Shown here: positions 1-7,937 of the stretch, piece after piece
Layout of the letters: every line of letters begins with the position of its first letter
Position numbering within the stretch: position 1 is the stretch's first letter
Source: Rhodoferax sp. BAB1
Lineage (GTDB): Bacteria > Pseudomonadota > Gammaproteobacteria > Burkholderiales > Burkholderiaceae_C
Direction of reading: 5' to 3'
DNA length: 64,000 nt
Assembly (NCBI RefSeq): GCF_013334205.1
Contig: NZ_CP054424.1
Coordinates: 3,244,001 to 3,308,000 of the forward strand
The notes under the pieces: model-generated
Seen by the model: the letters and a program-made list of their open reading frames with translations, nothing else
Told to the model about the DNA's origin: nothing
Databases searched by the model: none
Program-made: the position numbers and the translations under genes

Positions 1-380
1 TCGGTCTCGATTTGCGGCGCGGTCTCCACCAGCTCGCACAGGAAGGCGCCCAGGCGCGTGAACTCGGGGTCGAGGATGGTGCCGATGCGCAGGCGCCCGC
101 GCACCGTGCTGTGCAGGCTCTGCGCGGCCTGGCTGAAGTCCGCCAGCGCCGCCAGCGCCTTTTCGGCCTGCGGCAGCAGGGCCGCGCCGTCCGGCGTGAG
201 GGCCAGACCGTGCGGGGTGCGGGTGAAGAGCTGCAGGCCCGTGCTTTCGGCCAGCGCCTTGAGTTGCAGGCTCACGGCGGGCTGGCTCAGATGCAGGCGG
301 GTGGCTGCACGCGAGACGTTGCCCTCGCGCGCCACGGCGACGAAGGCGCGCAGGGTCTGGGGCTCGGGCGCTGGATTCAT
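1..380 (-). CDS. LysR-family transcriptional regulator, N-terminal part (cut by window edge)
   Basis: Reading the minus strand from ATG at 380 gives MNPAPEPQTLRAFVAVAREG and then an LTTR helix-turn-helix (SRAATRLHLSQPAVSLQLKALAE, here broken as SRAATRLHLS / QPAVSLQLKALAE). The start of the effector domain follows (GRLRIGTILDPEFTRLGAF). The frame stays open to base 1, so only about 126 residues are visible. It is divergent from mmsA with a 90-bp gap holding a T-N11-A palindrome, the usual layout for an LTTR and its target. Inference: it regulates mmsA and perhaps the following GMC gene. The effector is unknown. Confidence 0.9.
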   Translation of the reverse strand, partial: MNPAPEPQTLRAFVAVAREGNVSRAATRLHLSQPAVSLQLKALAESTGLQLFTRTPHGLALTPDGAALLPQAEKALAALADFSQAAQSLHSTVRGRLRIGTILDPEFTRLGAFLCELVETAPQIET

Positions 381-381
381 A

Positions 382-413
382 TTTGCTGAATTTATATCAC
401 TCTTCAAAGCAAA
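382..413. promoter_or_regulatory. Probable LysR operator between lysR and mmsA
   Basis: The gap holds TGA-ATTTATA-TCA (387-399), an LTTR-type T-N11-A palindrome. It sits inside a wider inverted repeat, TTTGCT (382-387) and AGCAAA (408-413). The AT-rich site lies immediately before the lysR start and about 60-90 bp before mmsA, which suits autoregulation plus control of mmsA. Binding is inferred. Confidence 0.55.
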
Positions 414-470
414 TCATTGGAAAAATGCCCGCGTTTGCACGACACTTGCCCATCTTTCGGAGATTCCATC

Positions 471-1982
471 ATGAGCATTGCAAATATTGACCACTACATC
501 GCCGGCAAGGTCGTCGCCGGCACCTCGGGCCGCGCGCAGGACGTGTTCAACCCGGCCACCGGCGCCGTCAGCGGCCACACAGCCCTGGCCAGTGCCGCCG
601 AGGTGGACAAGGCCGTGGCCGCCGCGCAAGCCGCCTTCCCCGCCTGGGCACAGACCTCGCCGCTGCGTCGCGCACGCATCCTGTTCAAGTTTCTGGAGCT
701 GATGAACCACCACCGCGACGACCTGGCCCGACTGATCACCGCCGAGCACGGCAAAGTGTTTACCGACGCGCAGGGCGAAGTGACACGCGGCATCGAAATC
801 CTGGAATTCGCCACCGGCATTCCGCAACTGCTCAAGGGCGACTTCACCGAGCAGGTCTCCACCGGCATGGACAACTGGACCATGCGCCAGCCCCTGGGCG
901 TGGTGACGGGCATCACGCCTTTCAATTTCCCCGTGATGGTGCCGATGTGGATGTTCCCGGTGGCGCTGGCCGCGGGCAACACCTTCATCCTCAAGCCCAG
1001 CCCGATCGACCCCAGCCCCTCGCTCTTCATGGCCGATCTGCTCAAGAAGGCCGGCCTGCCCGACGGCGTGTTCAACGTGGTGCAGGGCGACAAGGAAGCC
1101 GTGGACGCGCTGCTGGCCCACCATGACGTGAAAGCCATCAGCTTCGTGGGCTCCACGCCGATTGCCAACTACATCTATGAGACCGGCGCGCGCAACGGCA
1201 AACGGGTGCAGGCCCTGGGCGGCGCCAAGAACCACATGGTGGTGATGCCCGACGCCGACCTGGACCAGGCCATCGACGGTCTGATCGGCGCGGCCTATGG
1301 TTCGGCCGGCGAGCGCTGCATGGCGATCTCCGTCGCGGTGCTGGTGGGTGACGTGGCCGACAAGATCATGCCCAAGCTGATCGAGCGCACCAAGGCGCTC
1401 AAGATCAAGAACGGCATGGAACTGGACGCCGAGATGGGCCCCATCGTGACGGGCATCGCGCACCAGCGCATCACGGGCTACATCGAGCACGGCGCCAAGG
1501 AAGGCGCCAAGCTACTGGTGGACGGCCGGTCATTCAAGGGCTCCGCGGCCGGTAGCGGCTGCGACAACGGTTTCTGGCTGGGCGGCACGCTGTTCGACCA
1601 CGTGACACCCGAGATGAAGATCTACAAGGAAGAGATCTTCGGCCCGGTGCTGTCCTGTGTGCGGGTGCCGGACTTCGGCACCGCCGTGAAACTCATCAAC
1701 GACCACGAGTTCGGCAACGGCGTGTCCTGCTACACGCGTGACGGCCATGTGGCGCGCGAGTTCTCGCACCGCATCCAGGTCGGCATGGTCGGTATCAACG
1801 TGCCGATCCCCGTGCCCATGGCCTGGCACGGCTTCGGCGGCTGGAAGCGTTCGCTGTTCGGCGACATGCACGCCTATGGCGAAGAGGGCGTGCGCTTCTA
1901 TACCAAGCAGAAGTCGGTGATGCAGCGCTGGCCTGAGAGCATCGGGAAAGGCGCCGAGTTCGCCATGCCAACGAGCAAGTGA
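471..1982 (+). CDS. mmsA: CoA-acylating methylmalonate-semialdehyde dehydrogenase
   Basis: 503 aa, ALDH6 family. It converts (methyl)malonate semialdehyde plus CoA and NAD+ to propionyl-/acetyl-CoA in valine, beta-alanine and inositol catabolism. Visible features are the [14 protein letters not shown] segment, the Rossmann motif [14 protein letters not shown], and the nucleophile Cys in [11 protein letters not shown]. Where most ALDHs have a catalytic Glu, this protein has [10 protein letters not shown] with Asn, the known signature of CoA-dependent MMSDH. The start at 471 has GGAG 8 nt upstream; the longer open frame from 417 has no such site. It lies downstream of the divergent LysR gene. 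Confidence 0.95.
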   Translation: MSIANIDHYIAGKVVAGTSGRAQDVFNPATGAVSGHTALASAAEVDKAVAAAQAAFPAWAQTSPLRRARILFKFLELMNHHRDDLARLITAEHGKVFTDAQGEVTRGIEILEFATGIPQLLKGDFTEQVSTGMDNWTMRQPLGVVTGITPFNFPVMVPMWMFPVALAAGNTFILKPSPIDPSPSLFMADLLKKAGLPDGVFNVVQGDKEAVDALLAHHDVKAISFVGSTPIANYIYETGARNGKRVQALGGAKNHMVVMPDADLDQAIDGLIGAAYGSAGERCMAISVAVLVGDVADKIMPKLIERTKALKIKNGMELDAEMGPIVTGIAHQRITGYIEHGAKEGAKLLVDGRSFKGSAAGSGCDNGFWLGGTLFDHVTPEMKIYKEEIFGPVLSCVRVPDFGTAVKLINDHEFGNGVSCYTRDGHVAREFSHRIQVGMVGINVPIPVPMAWHGFGGWKRSLFGDMHAYGEEGVRFYTKQKSVMQRWPESIGKGAEFAMPTSK

Positions 1983-2007
1983 TGTTCTGACCACTGTTCG
2001 CACGCGC

Positions 2008-2085
2008 CTGCCGCAAGCGGTGGCTGACCGGGCGATGTGGCAAAGCGCAGCGCCTCTGAGCCCGGCCAGTTACCGCTTGCGGCAG
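2008..2085. repeat. 14-bp perfect inverted repeat between mmsA and the GMC gene
   Basis: CTGCCGCAAGCGGT (2008-2021) is matched exactly by ACCGCTTGCGGCAG (2072-2085), with 50 nt between. It fills most of the 133-bp intercistronic gap. It could be an mRNA-processing or stability hairpin, a REP-like unit, or an operator. There is no T-tract, so it is not an intrinsic terminator. Confidence 0.6.
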
Positions 2086-2115
2086 CCCCGCCAACGCCAA
2101 CCAGCAGAGCACACC

Positions 2116-3738
2116 ATGAGCGAAACAACCTTCGACTACATCATCATCGGCGCCGGCACCGCCGGTTGCCTGCTGGCTAACCGGCTCAGCGCCGATGCCA
2201 GCAAGCGCGTGCTGCTGGTCGAAGCCGGCCGCAAGGACGACTACCACTGGATCCACATTCCGGTGGGTTACCTCTACTGCATCGGCAACCCGCGCACCGA
2301 CTGGCTCTACCAGACCGAGCCGGACCCGGGCCTCAACGGCCGCAAGCTGCGTTACCCTCGCGGCAAGACGCTGGGCGGCTGCTCCAGCATCAACGGCATG
2401 ATCTACATGCGTGGCCAGTCGCGTGACTACGATCAGTGGGCGCAGCTCACCGGCGACAAGAGCTGGTCCTGGGAGCAGGTGCTGCCGCTGTTCAAGCGGC
2501 ACGAGGATTACCACAAGGGCGCCGATGCCCTGCACGGCGCCGGTGGTGAATGGCGCATCGAGAAGCAGCGCCTGCGCTGGGACGTGCTGGATGCCTTTTC
2601 GCAGGCGGCCCAGCAGGCGGGGCTACCGGCCAGCGAGGACTTCAACCGCGGCAACAACGAGGGTGTGGGTTATTTTGAAGTCAACCAGAAGAGCGGCTGG
2701 CGCTGGAACACGGCCAAGGCCTTCCTGCGCCCGGTGCAGCAGCGCCCCAATCTGACGGTCTGGACACAGACGCAGACCCGGCGCCTGAACTTCACGCGCG
2801 ATGCCGACGGCGCGCTGCGCTGCAGTGGCGCCGAGCTGCTGCGCGAGGGCCGCGCCCTCAGCGTGACGGCGCAGCGCGAGGTGATCCTCAGCGCGGGGAG
2901 CATCGGCTCGGTGCAGATCCTGCAGCTCTCGGGGGTCGGCCCGGGCACCCTCTTGCAGCAGCACGGCGTGCCCGTGGTGCACGAGCTGCCCGGTGTCGGT
3001 GCCAACCTGCAGGACCACCTGCAGATCCGCTCGGTCTACAAGGTGCAGGGGGTGAAGACGCTCAACACCATGGCCAACAGCCTGTGGGGCAAGGCCATGA
3101 TCGGCCTGGAATACGCACTCAAGCGCAGCGGCCCCATGAGCATGGCGCCCTCGCAACTGGGCGCCTTCACCAGGAGCGACCCGGCGCAGCCCTGGCCGAA
3201 CATCGAATACCACGTGCAGCCGCTCTCGCTGGACGCCTTCGGCGAGCCGCTGCACAGCTTCAATGCCTTCACGGCCAGTGTCTGCAACCTGAACCCGACG
3301 AGCCGTGGTTCGGTGCAGATCCGCAGCCCGCGTTTCGAGGATGCCCCGGCCATCGCGCCCAACTACCTGAGCACCGAGCAGGACCGCAAGGTAGCGGCCG
3401 ACTCGCTGCGCGTGACACGCCGCATCGTGGCGCAAGCGGCGCTGGCGAAGTACCAGCCGCAGGAGTGGAAACCGGGTGTGCAGTACCAGAGCGACGAAGA
3501 CCTGGCGCGGCTGGCCGGCGACATTGCCACCACCATCTTCCACCCGGTAGGCACCACCCGCATGGGCCGGGCCGACGACCCAATGGCCGTGGTGGACCCG
3601 CACTTGAGCGTGCGCGGCATCCGCGGCCTGCGCGTGGTCGATGCGGGTGTCATGCCCACCATCACCAGCGGCAACACCAACTCACCGACGCTGATGATTG
3701 CCGAACGCGCGGCGCAGCTGATCCTCGCGGGCCAGTAA
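2116..3738 (+). CDS. GMC-family FAD-dependent alcohol/choline-type dehydrogenase
   Basis: 540 aa. The N-terminal FAD-binding motif is DYIIIGAGTAGCLLANRLSA, followed by the GMC signatures around GKTLGGCSSINGMIYMRGQ and SAGSIGSVQILQLSGVGPG. The C-terminal active site shows HPVGTTRMG (His476) and GNTNSPTLM (Asn near 522). Members oxidise primary alcohols to aldehydes with FAD and often pass electrons to the respiratory chain (BetA/AlkJ type). The start at 2116 was chosen because FAD-binding homology begins right after it. It lies 133 bp behind mmsA on the same strand, so co-regulation is plausible. Substrate is unknown. Confidence 0.88.
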   Translation: MSETTFDYIIIGAGTAGCLLANRLSADASKRVLLVEAGRKDDYHWIHIPVGYLYCIGNPRTDWLYQTEPDPGLNGRKLRYPRGKTLGGCSSINGMIYMRGQSRDYDQWAQLTGDKSWSWEQVLPLFKRHEDYHKGADALHGAGGEWRIEKQRLRWDVLDAFSQAAQQAGLPASEDFNRGNNEGVGYFEVNQKSGWRWNTAKAFLRPVQQRPNLTVWTQTQTRRLNFTRDADGALRCSGAELLREGRALSVTAQREVILSAGSIGSVQILQLSGVGPGTLLQQHGVPVVHELPGVGANLQDHLQIRSVYKVQGVKTLNTMANSLWGKAMIGLEYALKRSGPMSMAPSQLGAFTRSDPAQPWPNIEYHVQPLSLDAFGEPLHSFNAFTASVCNLNPTSRGSVQIRSPRFEDAPAIAPNYLSTEQDRKVAADSLRVTRRIVAQAALAKYQPQEWKPGVQYQSDEDLARLAGDIATTIFHPVGTTRMGRADDPMAVVDPHLSVRGIRGLRVVDAGVMPTITSGNTNSPTLMIAERAAQLILAGQ

Positions 3739-3748
3739 GGCGCTGCGC

Positions 3749-4063
3749 TCAGCGCAGGCGGCCCACGTAGCGCGCCTCCAGCCCCACCATGGGTGCCGGC
3801 GCCTCCCGGGGCACCGCGACCGGGGCGGCCTTGGCCGGTTTTGGTGCAGGGCGCAAGGCCTGCATGGCGGCATCCAGGCGCTGCGCCAGTTCGGACAGAT
3901 CGGCCAGCCCCTTCTCGCGGGCCGCCTCACGGGCAAAACGCACCACCTCGTCGGCGTATTCCAGATTGCGGGCCATCCACTCCGTATCGGTCACCCGACC
4001 GGTCACGCGGCGCAGCTGAACGTGCAGATGGGCGGCGATGGCGATGCGTTCACTCTCAAGCAT
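3749..4063 (-). CDS. Small conserved-type hypothetical protein
   Basis: 104 aa, not recognised. Residues 1-70 look helical and charged (LHVQLRRVTGRVTDTEWMARNL, here split as LHVQLRRVTGRV / TDTEWMARNL). A Pro/Ala/Lys-rich linker (RPAPKPAKAAPVAVPREAPA) and a short basic tail follow. No signal peptide or membrane segment. It converges on the GMC gene, with 10 bp between the stops. Codon use matches its neighbours and no competing frame is better, so it is probably real. Confidence 0.6.
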   Translation of the reverse strand: MLESERIAIAAHLHVQLRRVTGRVTDTEWMARNLEYADEVVRFAREAAREKGLADLSELAQRLDAAMQALRPAPKPAKAAPVAVPREAPAPMVGLEARYVGRLR

Positions 4064-4139
4064 GGTTGGTTCCTGCAGGGCTCGGACCAGCCAAAAAGCA
4101 CTATCCGTGCCACGACACGAAATCCCCTCCTGGCAGACC

Positions 4140-4320
4140 GGGGAAACCCCTATGTCCGCCCCCTGGGCCCTGCCTTACAGTACGCCCACTCGCTAGCGCG
4201 CCCCGGGCGCCGCATGAGAGGAACCGAGGAAGACTGCGAAAGTATCGAACAAGAAAATTGATACCATCCAGAGCAGATGGCGTTCACCAAGGCACCGCTA
4301 ACCCCGGTGCCTTTTTATTT
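4140..4320 (+). ncRNA. Candidate structured small RNA or long leader ending in an intrinsic terminator
   Basis: The 269-bp gap before the TSUP gene contains consecutive hairpins. They are GGGG-AAA-CCCC (4140-4150), GCGCC/GGCGC (about 4198-4210), GTATC...GATAC (about 4243-4264), CCATC-CAGAGCA-GATGG (4265-4281) and a strong terminator (4291-4320). No good ORF lies here. A terminator placed before a start codon implies either a free sRNA or a premature-termination leader (riboswitch or attenuator) for the TSUP gene. It matched none of the classes I can recall, including 6S, 4.5S, RNase P, TPP, B12, glycine and fluoride. Confidence 0.4.
4291..4320 (+). terminator. Rho-independent terminator upstream of the TSUP gene
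   Basis: GGCACCG (4291-4297), loop CTAACCC, CGGTGCC (4305-4311), then TTTTTATTT. The perfect 7-bp GC-rich stem ends only 12 nt before the TSUP start codon. Confidence 0.85.
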
Positions 4321-4332
4321 CCGGTCCCTTCC

Positions 4333-5097
4333 ATGGAATTCTTCCTCGTTACGCTGGCTTCGCTGCTGGCGGGTTTTGTCGATGCCATCGTCGGCGGTGG
4401 CGGCCTGGTCCTGCTGCCTGCCCTGTTTGCCGCCTACCCCACGGCCCATGCGGCCACCCTCTTCGGCACCAACAAGTCCGCCTCGGTCTGGGGCACGGCC
4501 TTCGCTTCGGTGCAGTACGTGCGGCGCGTGGACCTGCGCTGGCGCACCATGCTCCCGGCCATGGCCCTGTCTTTTGCCGGTGCGCTGGCCGGGGCCTGGC
4601 TGGTCACGCTGATCTCGCCGGATTTCCTGCGCAAGCTGTTGCCGGCCGTGCTGCTGCTGGTGCTGATCTACACGCTGATGAAAAAGGAATTGGGCCGCCA
4701 CCATGCGCCGCGTTTTGCCGGCCGCCAGGAACTGCTGGCCGCCGGCAGCGTGGGCCTGCTGATCGGCTTCTACGACGGTTTCTTCGGGCCGGGCACGGGC
4801 AGCTTCTTCGTCTTCCTCTTCGTGCGCTGGCTGGGGTATGACTTCCTGCACGCCTCGGCCGGGGCCAAGCTGCTCAATCTGAGCAGCAACCTTTCGGCGC
4901 TGCTGCTGTTCACGCTCAAGGGCCATGTCTGGTGGCACCTGGCCCTGCCCCTGGCCCTGGCCAACATCGTGGGCAGCCTGCTGGGCACGCGGCTGGCGCT
5001 CAAACACGGGGCCGGCTTCGTGCGCGGCGTTTTCATCGTAGTCGTCAGCGCCCTGATCCTCAAGACCGGCTACGACGCTTTCCTGCGCCAGGTCTGA
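4333..5097 (+). CDS. TSUP (TauE/SafE, DUF81) family membrane exporter/permease
   Basis: 254 aa with about eight hydrophobic segments. The two family repeat signatures are present: GFVDAIVGGGGLVLLPALFA near residues 12-31, and GFYDGFFGPGTGSFFVF in the second half. Members move sulfite, sulfoacetate, sulfate or other organic anions across the inner membrane. ATG 4333 begins directly with the first membrane helix; the much longer open frame upstream (from 3793) runs antisense over another gene and was rejected. The start lies 12 nt after an intrinsic terminator, so expression may depend on antitermination or a start inside the leader. It converges on mrdA. Confidence 0.88.
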   Translation: MEFFLVTLASLLAGFVDAIVGGGGLVLLPALFAAYPTAHAATLFGTNKSASVWGTAFASVQYVRRVDLRWRTMLPAMALSFAGALAGAWLVTLISPDFLRKLLPAVLLLVLIYTLMKKELGRHHAPRFAGRQELLAAGSVGLLIGFYDGFFGPGTGSFFVFLFVRWLGYDFLHASAGAKLLNLSSNLSALLLFTLKGHVWWHLALPLALANIVGSLLGTRLALKHGAGFVRGVFIVVVSALILKTGYDAFLRQV

Positions 5098-5102
5098 ACA
5101 GC

Positions 5103-5315
5103 CTCAGAACTTGTGAAGAAATCGTAGCGAGCGGCCCGAGCGCAAGGCGGACGGAGCGCAGCCACCGGAACGTACTTTAGGTACGTGAGGATGGCGACAA
5201 CGAAGTTGCGGTACAGGCTAACTTTCGCACAGCGAAAGTTAAGCGTAGCGGCCGGAGCCAACACCGCCCAACGCGGCGATCGGGTAGCGCAGTAGATTTA
5301 TTCATAAGTTCTCAG
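5103..5315. mobile_element. 213-bp MITE-like element with 21-bp terminal inverted repeats
   Basis: The ends are CTCAGAACTTGTGAAGAAAT+C (5103-5123) and the complement of CTGAGAACTTATGAATAAAT+C (5295-5315), 18/21 identical. Inside are two clean hairpins: ACGTAC/GTACGT (5170-5186) and TAACTTTCGC-ACA-GCGAAAGTTA (5219-5241). No transposase. The right end contains the mrdA stop codon (TCA at 5312-5314), so the element supplies the end of that gene. This is probably a non-autonomous repeat family. Copy number elsewhere cannot be seen here. Confidence 0.65.
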
Positions 5316-7294
5316 GGCTGGATGGGCACCTGCACGCCGGCCTTGCCCTTGGGCGGCCAGGCCACCTCGGCGGCCAGGCGCGGCTTGCCCAGGGGAAAGG
5401 CAGCGCGCCCCTGCTTGACGGCGGCCAGGTCTTCCTCGCTCGGGTACTGGCCCAGCAGCCAGTAATCGAACACGCGCCGCGCCATCGGGGCCGCGTGTTC
5501 GGCACCGAAACCGGAGTTCTCCACGATCACGGCCAGGGCGATCTTGGGATCGTCCACGGGCGCGAAAGCCATGTACAGGGCGTGGTCGCGCTGGTGTTCT
5601 TCCATCTTCTTCGCGTCGTACTTTTCCTTCTGGCCGATGGTCACGGCCTGCGCGGTGCCGGTCTTGCCCGCACTGAGGTACTTGGCACCGATGAAGGAGC
5701 GGGCCGAGGTGCCCTCCTGGGTCACGGCCGCCAGCGCGCGGCGCACGATGGCCAGGTTCTGGGGCTTGTAGCGCAGGTCCTGTTGCGGCAGCTTGGCCAC
5801 GGGCACCACCTCCTGGCTGCCGGCGGCCTGGGTGCCAAGCGTCAGATGGGGTGTGTACTTGATGCCGTTGTTGGCCAGCGTGGCCGTGGCCGAGGCCAAC
5901 TGCAGCATGGTGAAGGTGTTGTAACCCTGGCCGATGCCCAGGGAGATGGTCTCACCCGCGTACCACTTCTGCTGCTCGGGCCGTTTGTAGAAGCGGCGCT
6001 TCCACTCCTGGCTGGGCAGCACGCCGCGCACCTCACCCTGGATATCGATGCCGGTGAGCTGGCCAAACCCCAGGGGTTTCATGAAGTCGTGGATCAGGTC
6101 CACCCCCAGGTCATTGGCCAGCGAGTAGTAGTAGACGTTGCTGGACTTGACGATGCTGCGGTACATGTCCACCGGTCCCAGCCCGGCGTCGCCGTGGCTG
6201 CGAAAGACGTGGCCGCCAAAGAACCATGAGCCGTTGTCCTGGGTGATCTGGCTCGGTGTGCGCTTGCCGGTTTCCAGCGCCGCCATGGCCATGAATGGTT
6301 TGTAGGTCGAGCCCGGCGGGTAGGTGCCGCGCAGCGCACGGTTGAGCAGCGGCTTCTCGATCGATTCATTGAGCGCCTGCCAGGATTCGGAGTCGATGCC
6401 TTCGACGAACATGTTCGGATCGAAGGTGGGCTTGCTGACAAAGGCCAGGATCTCGCCGTTGTTCGGGTCGAGCGCCACCAGCGCGCCGCGCCGCTGGCCG
6501 AACATCTCTTCCACCAGGTTCTGCAGCTTGATGTCGATGGACAGCACCACGTTGTTGCCGGGTTTGGCCGAACTGCTGGCCAGCTTGCGCACCGCCCGAC
6601 CGCCGGCCGAGGTCTCGACGCGCTCGAAGCCGGTGATGCCGTGCAGATGCTTCTCGAAGCTCTGCTCCACGCCCAGCTTGCCGATGTAGTCGGTGCCGCG
6701 GTAATTGGCCTGGTCCTCGTCCTCCCACTCCTCCTGCTCCTTCTTCTCGGCCGGGTTGATGCGGCCGATGTAGCCCACCACATGGCTGCCGAGTTCACCC
6801 CAGGGGTAGTTGCGGAACAGGCGCGCGCGGATGTCCACGCCCGTGAAGCGGTAGCGCTGCACCGCAAAGCGCGCCACCTCCTCGTCGGACAGGCGGGTGC
6901 GGATGGGCAGGGACTCGACACCCTTGGTCTCCTCCATCAGCTTGCGAAAGCGCCGGCGGTCGCGCGGGGTGATCTCCACCAGCTCGGCCAGCTCGTTGAT
7001 GGTCTGCTCCAGCTTGTCCACCTGCGCCGGCGTGATCTCCAGCGTGTAGGCGGAGTAATTGGTGGCCAGCGGGATGCCGTTGCGGTCCAGGATCAGGCCG
7101 CGCGTGGGCACCAAGGGCACGACGGTGGTGCGGTTGATCTCGGCCTGCTCCTGGAGTTCGGCATGGCGGATCACCTGCAGGTAGACCAGCCGCAGGAAAA
7201 GGATGAGGAAACAGGCGAACACCAACCCAGAGACGACCAACACACGCGCGCGGAAGCGATGCAGGTCGGCTTCGACGTTGCGCAGTTCGGTCAT
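5312..7294 (-). CDS. mrdA: Penicillin-binding protein 2 (peptidoglycan transpeptidase of the elongasome)
   Basis: 660 aa. One N-terminal membrane anchor (residues 18-40), then the PBP dimerisation domain, then the transpeptidase. Catalytic motifs are S329-TYK332 (GSTYKPF), S384-S-N386 and K544TGT. It cross-links lateral-wall peptidoglycan with RodA and MreBCD in the periplasm. It is the last gene of the mreB-mreC-mreD-mrdA run. The rodA gene that normally follows is not here: downstream lie only an inverted-repeat element, which contributes the stop codon, and a convergent TSUP gene. Confidence 0.97.
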   Translation of the reverse strand: MTELRNVEADLHRFRARVLVVSGLVFACFLILFLRLVYLQVIRHAELQEQAEINRTTVVPLVPTRGLILDRNGIPLATNYSAYTLEITPAQVDKLEQTINELAELVEITPRDRRRFRKLMEETKGVESLPIRTRLSDEEVARFAVQRYRFTGVDIRARLFRNYPWGELGSHVVGYIGRINPAEKKEQEEWEDEDQANYRGTDYIGKLGVEQSFEKHLHGITGFERVETSAGGRAVRKLASSSAKPGNNVVLSIDIKLQNLVEEMFGQRRGALVALDPNNGEILAFVSKPTFDPNMFVEGIDSESWQALNESIEKPLLNRALRGTYPPGSTYKPFMAMAALETGKRTPSQITQDNGSWFFGGHVFRSHGDAGLGPVDMYRSIVKSSNVYYYSLANDLGVDLIHDFMKPLGFGQLTGIDIQGEVRGVLPSQEWKRRFYKRPEQQKWYAGETISLGIGQGYNTFTMLQLASATATLANNGIKYTPHLTLGTQAAGSQEVVPVAKLPQQDLRYKPQNLAIVRRALAAVTQEGTSARSFIGAKYLSAGKTGTAQAVTIGQKEKYDAKKMEEHQRDHALYMAFAPVDDPKIALAVIVENSGFGAEHAAPMARRVFDYWLLGQYPSEEDLAAVKQGRAAFPLGKPRLAAEVAWPPKGKAGVQVPIQP

Positions 7295-7334
7295 GGGTCA
7301 GGGTTACTGGTCGATCGCCAGCCGGTTCGCCGCC

Positions 7335-7402
7335 GGGCCGCCCCAAGGCGAACCAGCCCCCTCGGGGGGCAGCGCAGCACACGCAGTGGCAAGCGTGGGG
7401 GC
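7335..7402. repeat. GC-rich palindromic intergenic repeat between mreD and mrdA
   Basis: The 112-bp mreD-mrdA gap contains a block starting GGGCCGCCCC and ending GTGGGGGCC, with an internal GCCCCCTCGGGGGGC hairpin near 7356-7370. From memory this resembles a repeat common between genes in Comamonadaceae, but I could not check. Possible roles are mRNA stabilisation, a Rho-blocking structure, or a REP-like element. Confidence 0.5.
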
Positions 7403-7406
7403 CATA

Positions 7407-7937
7407 TTACAAGGGCCGGTTGGCGTCGGGGTCGGGCGCACGGCGCTGCGGCAAGAGCAGCAGCATGGAGGCCAGCGGCCACAGCACGGCCTCGATCAGC
7501 GGCGCCAGCAGCAGGGACCAGCCCGGGAAATTGCCGCCCACCATCAGGCGCACGGCCAGGGCCACCGCATGGGCCGCGATCAGCATGGGCAGCACATGCA
7601 CCGACTGCGAGGCGAGCGTGAACCACAGCAGCCGGCGATGGATGGCGATGGCCAGGAAATTCAGCACCGCGTAGGCCAGGGCGTGCTGCCCCAGCACGCT
7701 GCCCTGGTGCACGTCCATCAGCAGGCCGAACACGAAAGCCGCGCCGATGCCGATGCGCTGCGGCTGGTGCACGCCCCAGAACACCAGGGCCAGGGCCAGC
7801 AGGTCCGGTGCCCAGGCCGCTCGGCCCCAGAGGGCCATGTTGAACAGCAGGTTGAGCCCGAAGGCGCCGGCCAGGCTGCCCCAGATGAACAGGGGGTTGG
7901 CGGGCAGCAGCAGTTGCTGACCAGGACGCATGATCAT
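7407..7937 (-). CDS. mreD: Rod-shape-determining membrane protein MreD
   Basis: 176 aa, about five transmembrane helices with few charged loops (MIMRPGQQLLLPANPLFIWG start). Membrane partner of MreC in the elongasome. Its ATG (7937-7935) overlaps the mreC TGA as ATGA, so translation is likely coupled. A second ATG two codons in (7931) is possible. The open frame extends further upstream inside mreC and was rejected. It ends in a Pro/Arg tail and is separated from mrdA by a palindromic repeat. Confidence 0.9.
   Translation of the reverse strand: MIMRPGQQLLLPANPLFIWGSLAGAFGLNLLFNMALWGRAAWAPDLLALALVFWGVHQPQRIGIGAAFVFGLLMDVHQGSVLGQHALAYAVLNFLAIAIHRRLLWFTLASQSVHVLPMLIAAHAVALAVRLMVGGNFPGWSLLLAPLIEAVLWPLASMLLLLPQRRAPDPDANRPL

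Noticed and set aside
414-1490. 358-codon minus-strand frame over mmsA
   Set aside because: Antisense shadow of a well-supported ALDH.
4022-4261. 79-codon plus-strand frame before the TSUP gene
   Set aside because: It overlaps the start of the minus-strand gene and the structured RNA; no family-like sequence and no ribosome site.
4140-4320. Identification as 6S RNA, 4.5S RNA, RNase P or a known riboswitch
   Set aside because: The conserved cores of those RNAs are not present; only the terminator and local hairpins are certain.
5070-5264. 64-codon minus-strand frame across the element after mrdA
   Set aside because: It lies mostly within the inverted-repeat element and overlaps the TSUP 3' end.
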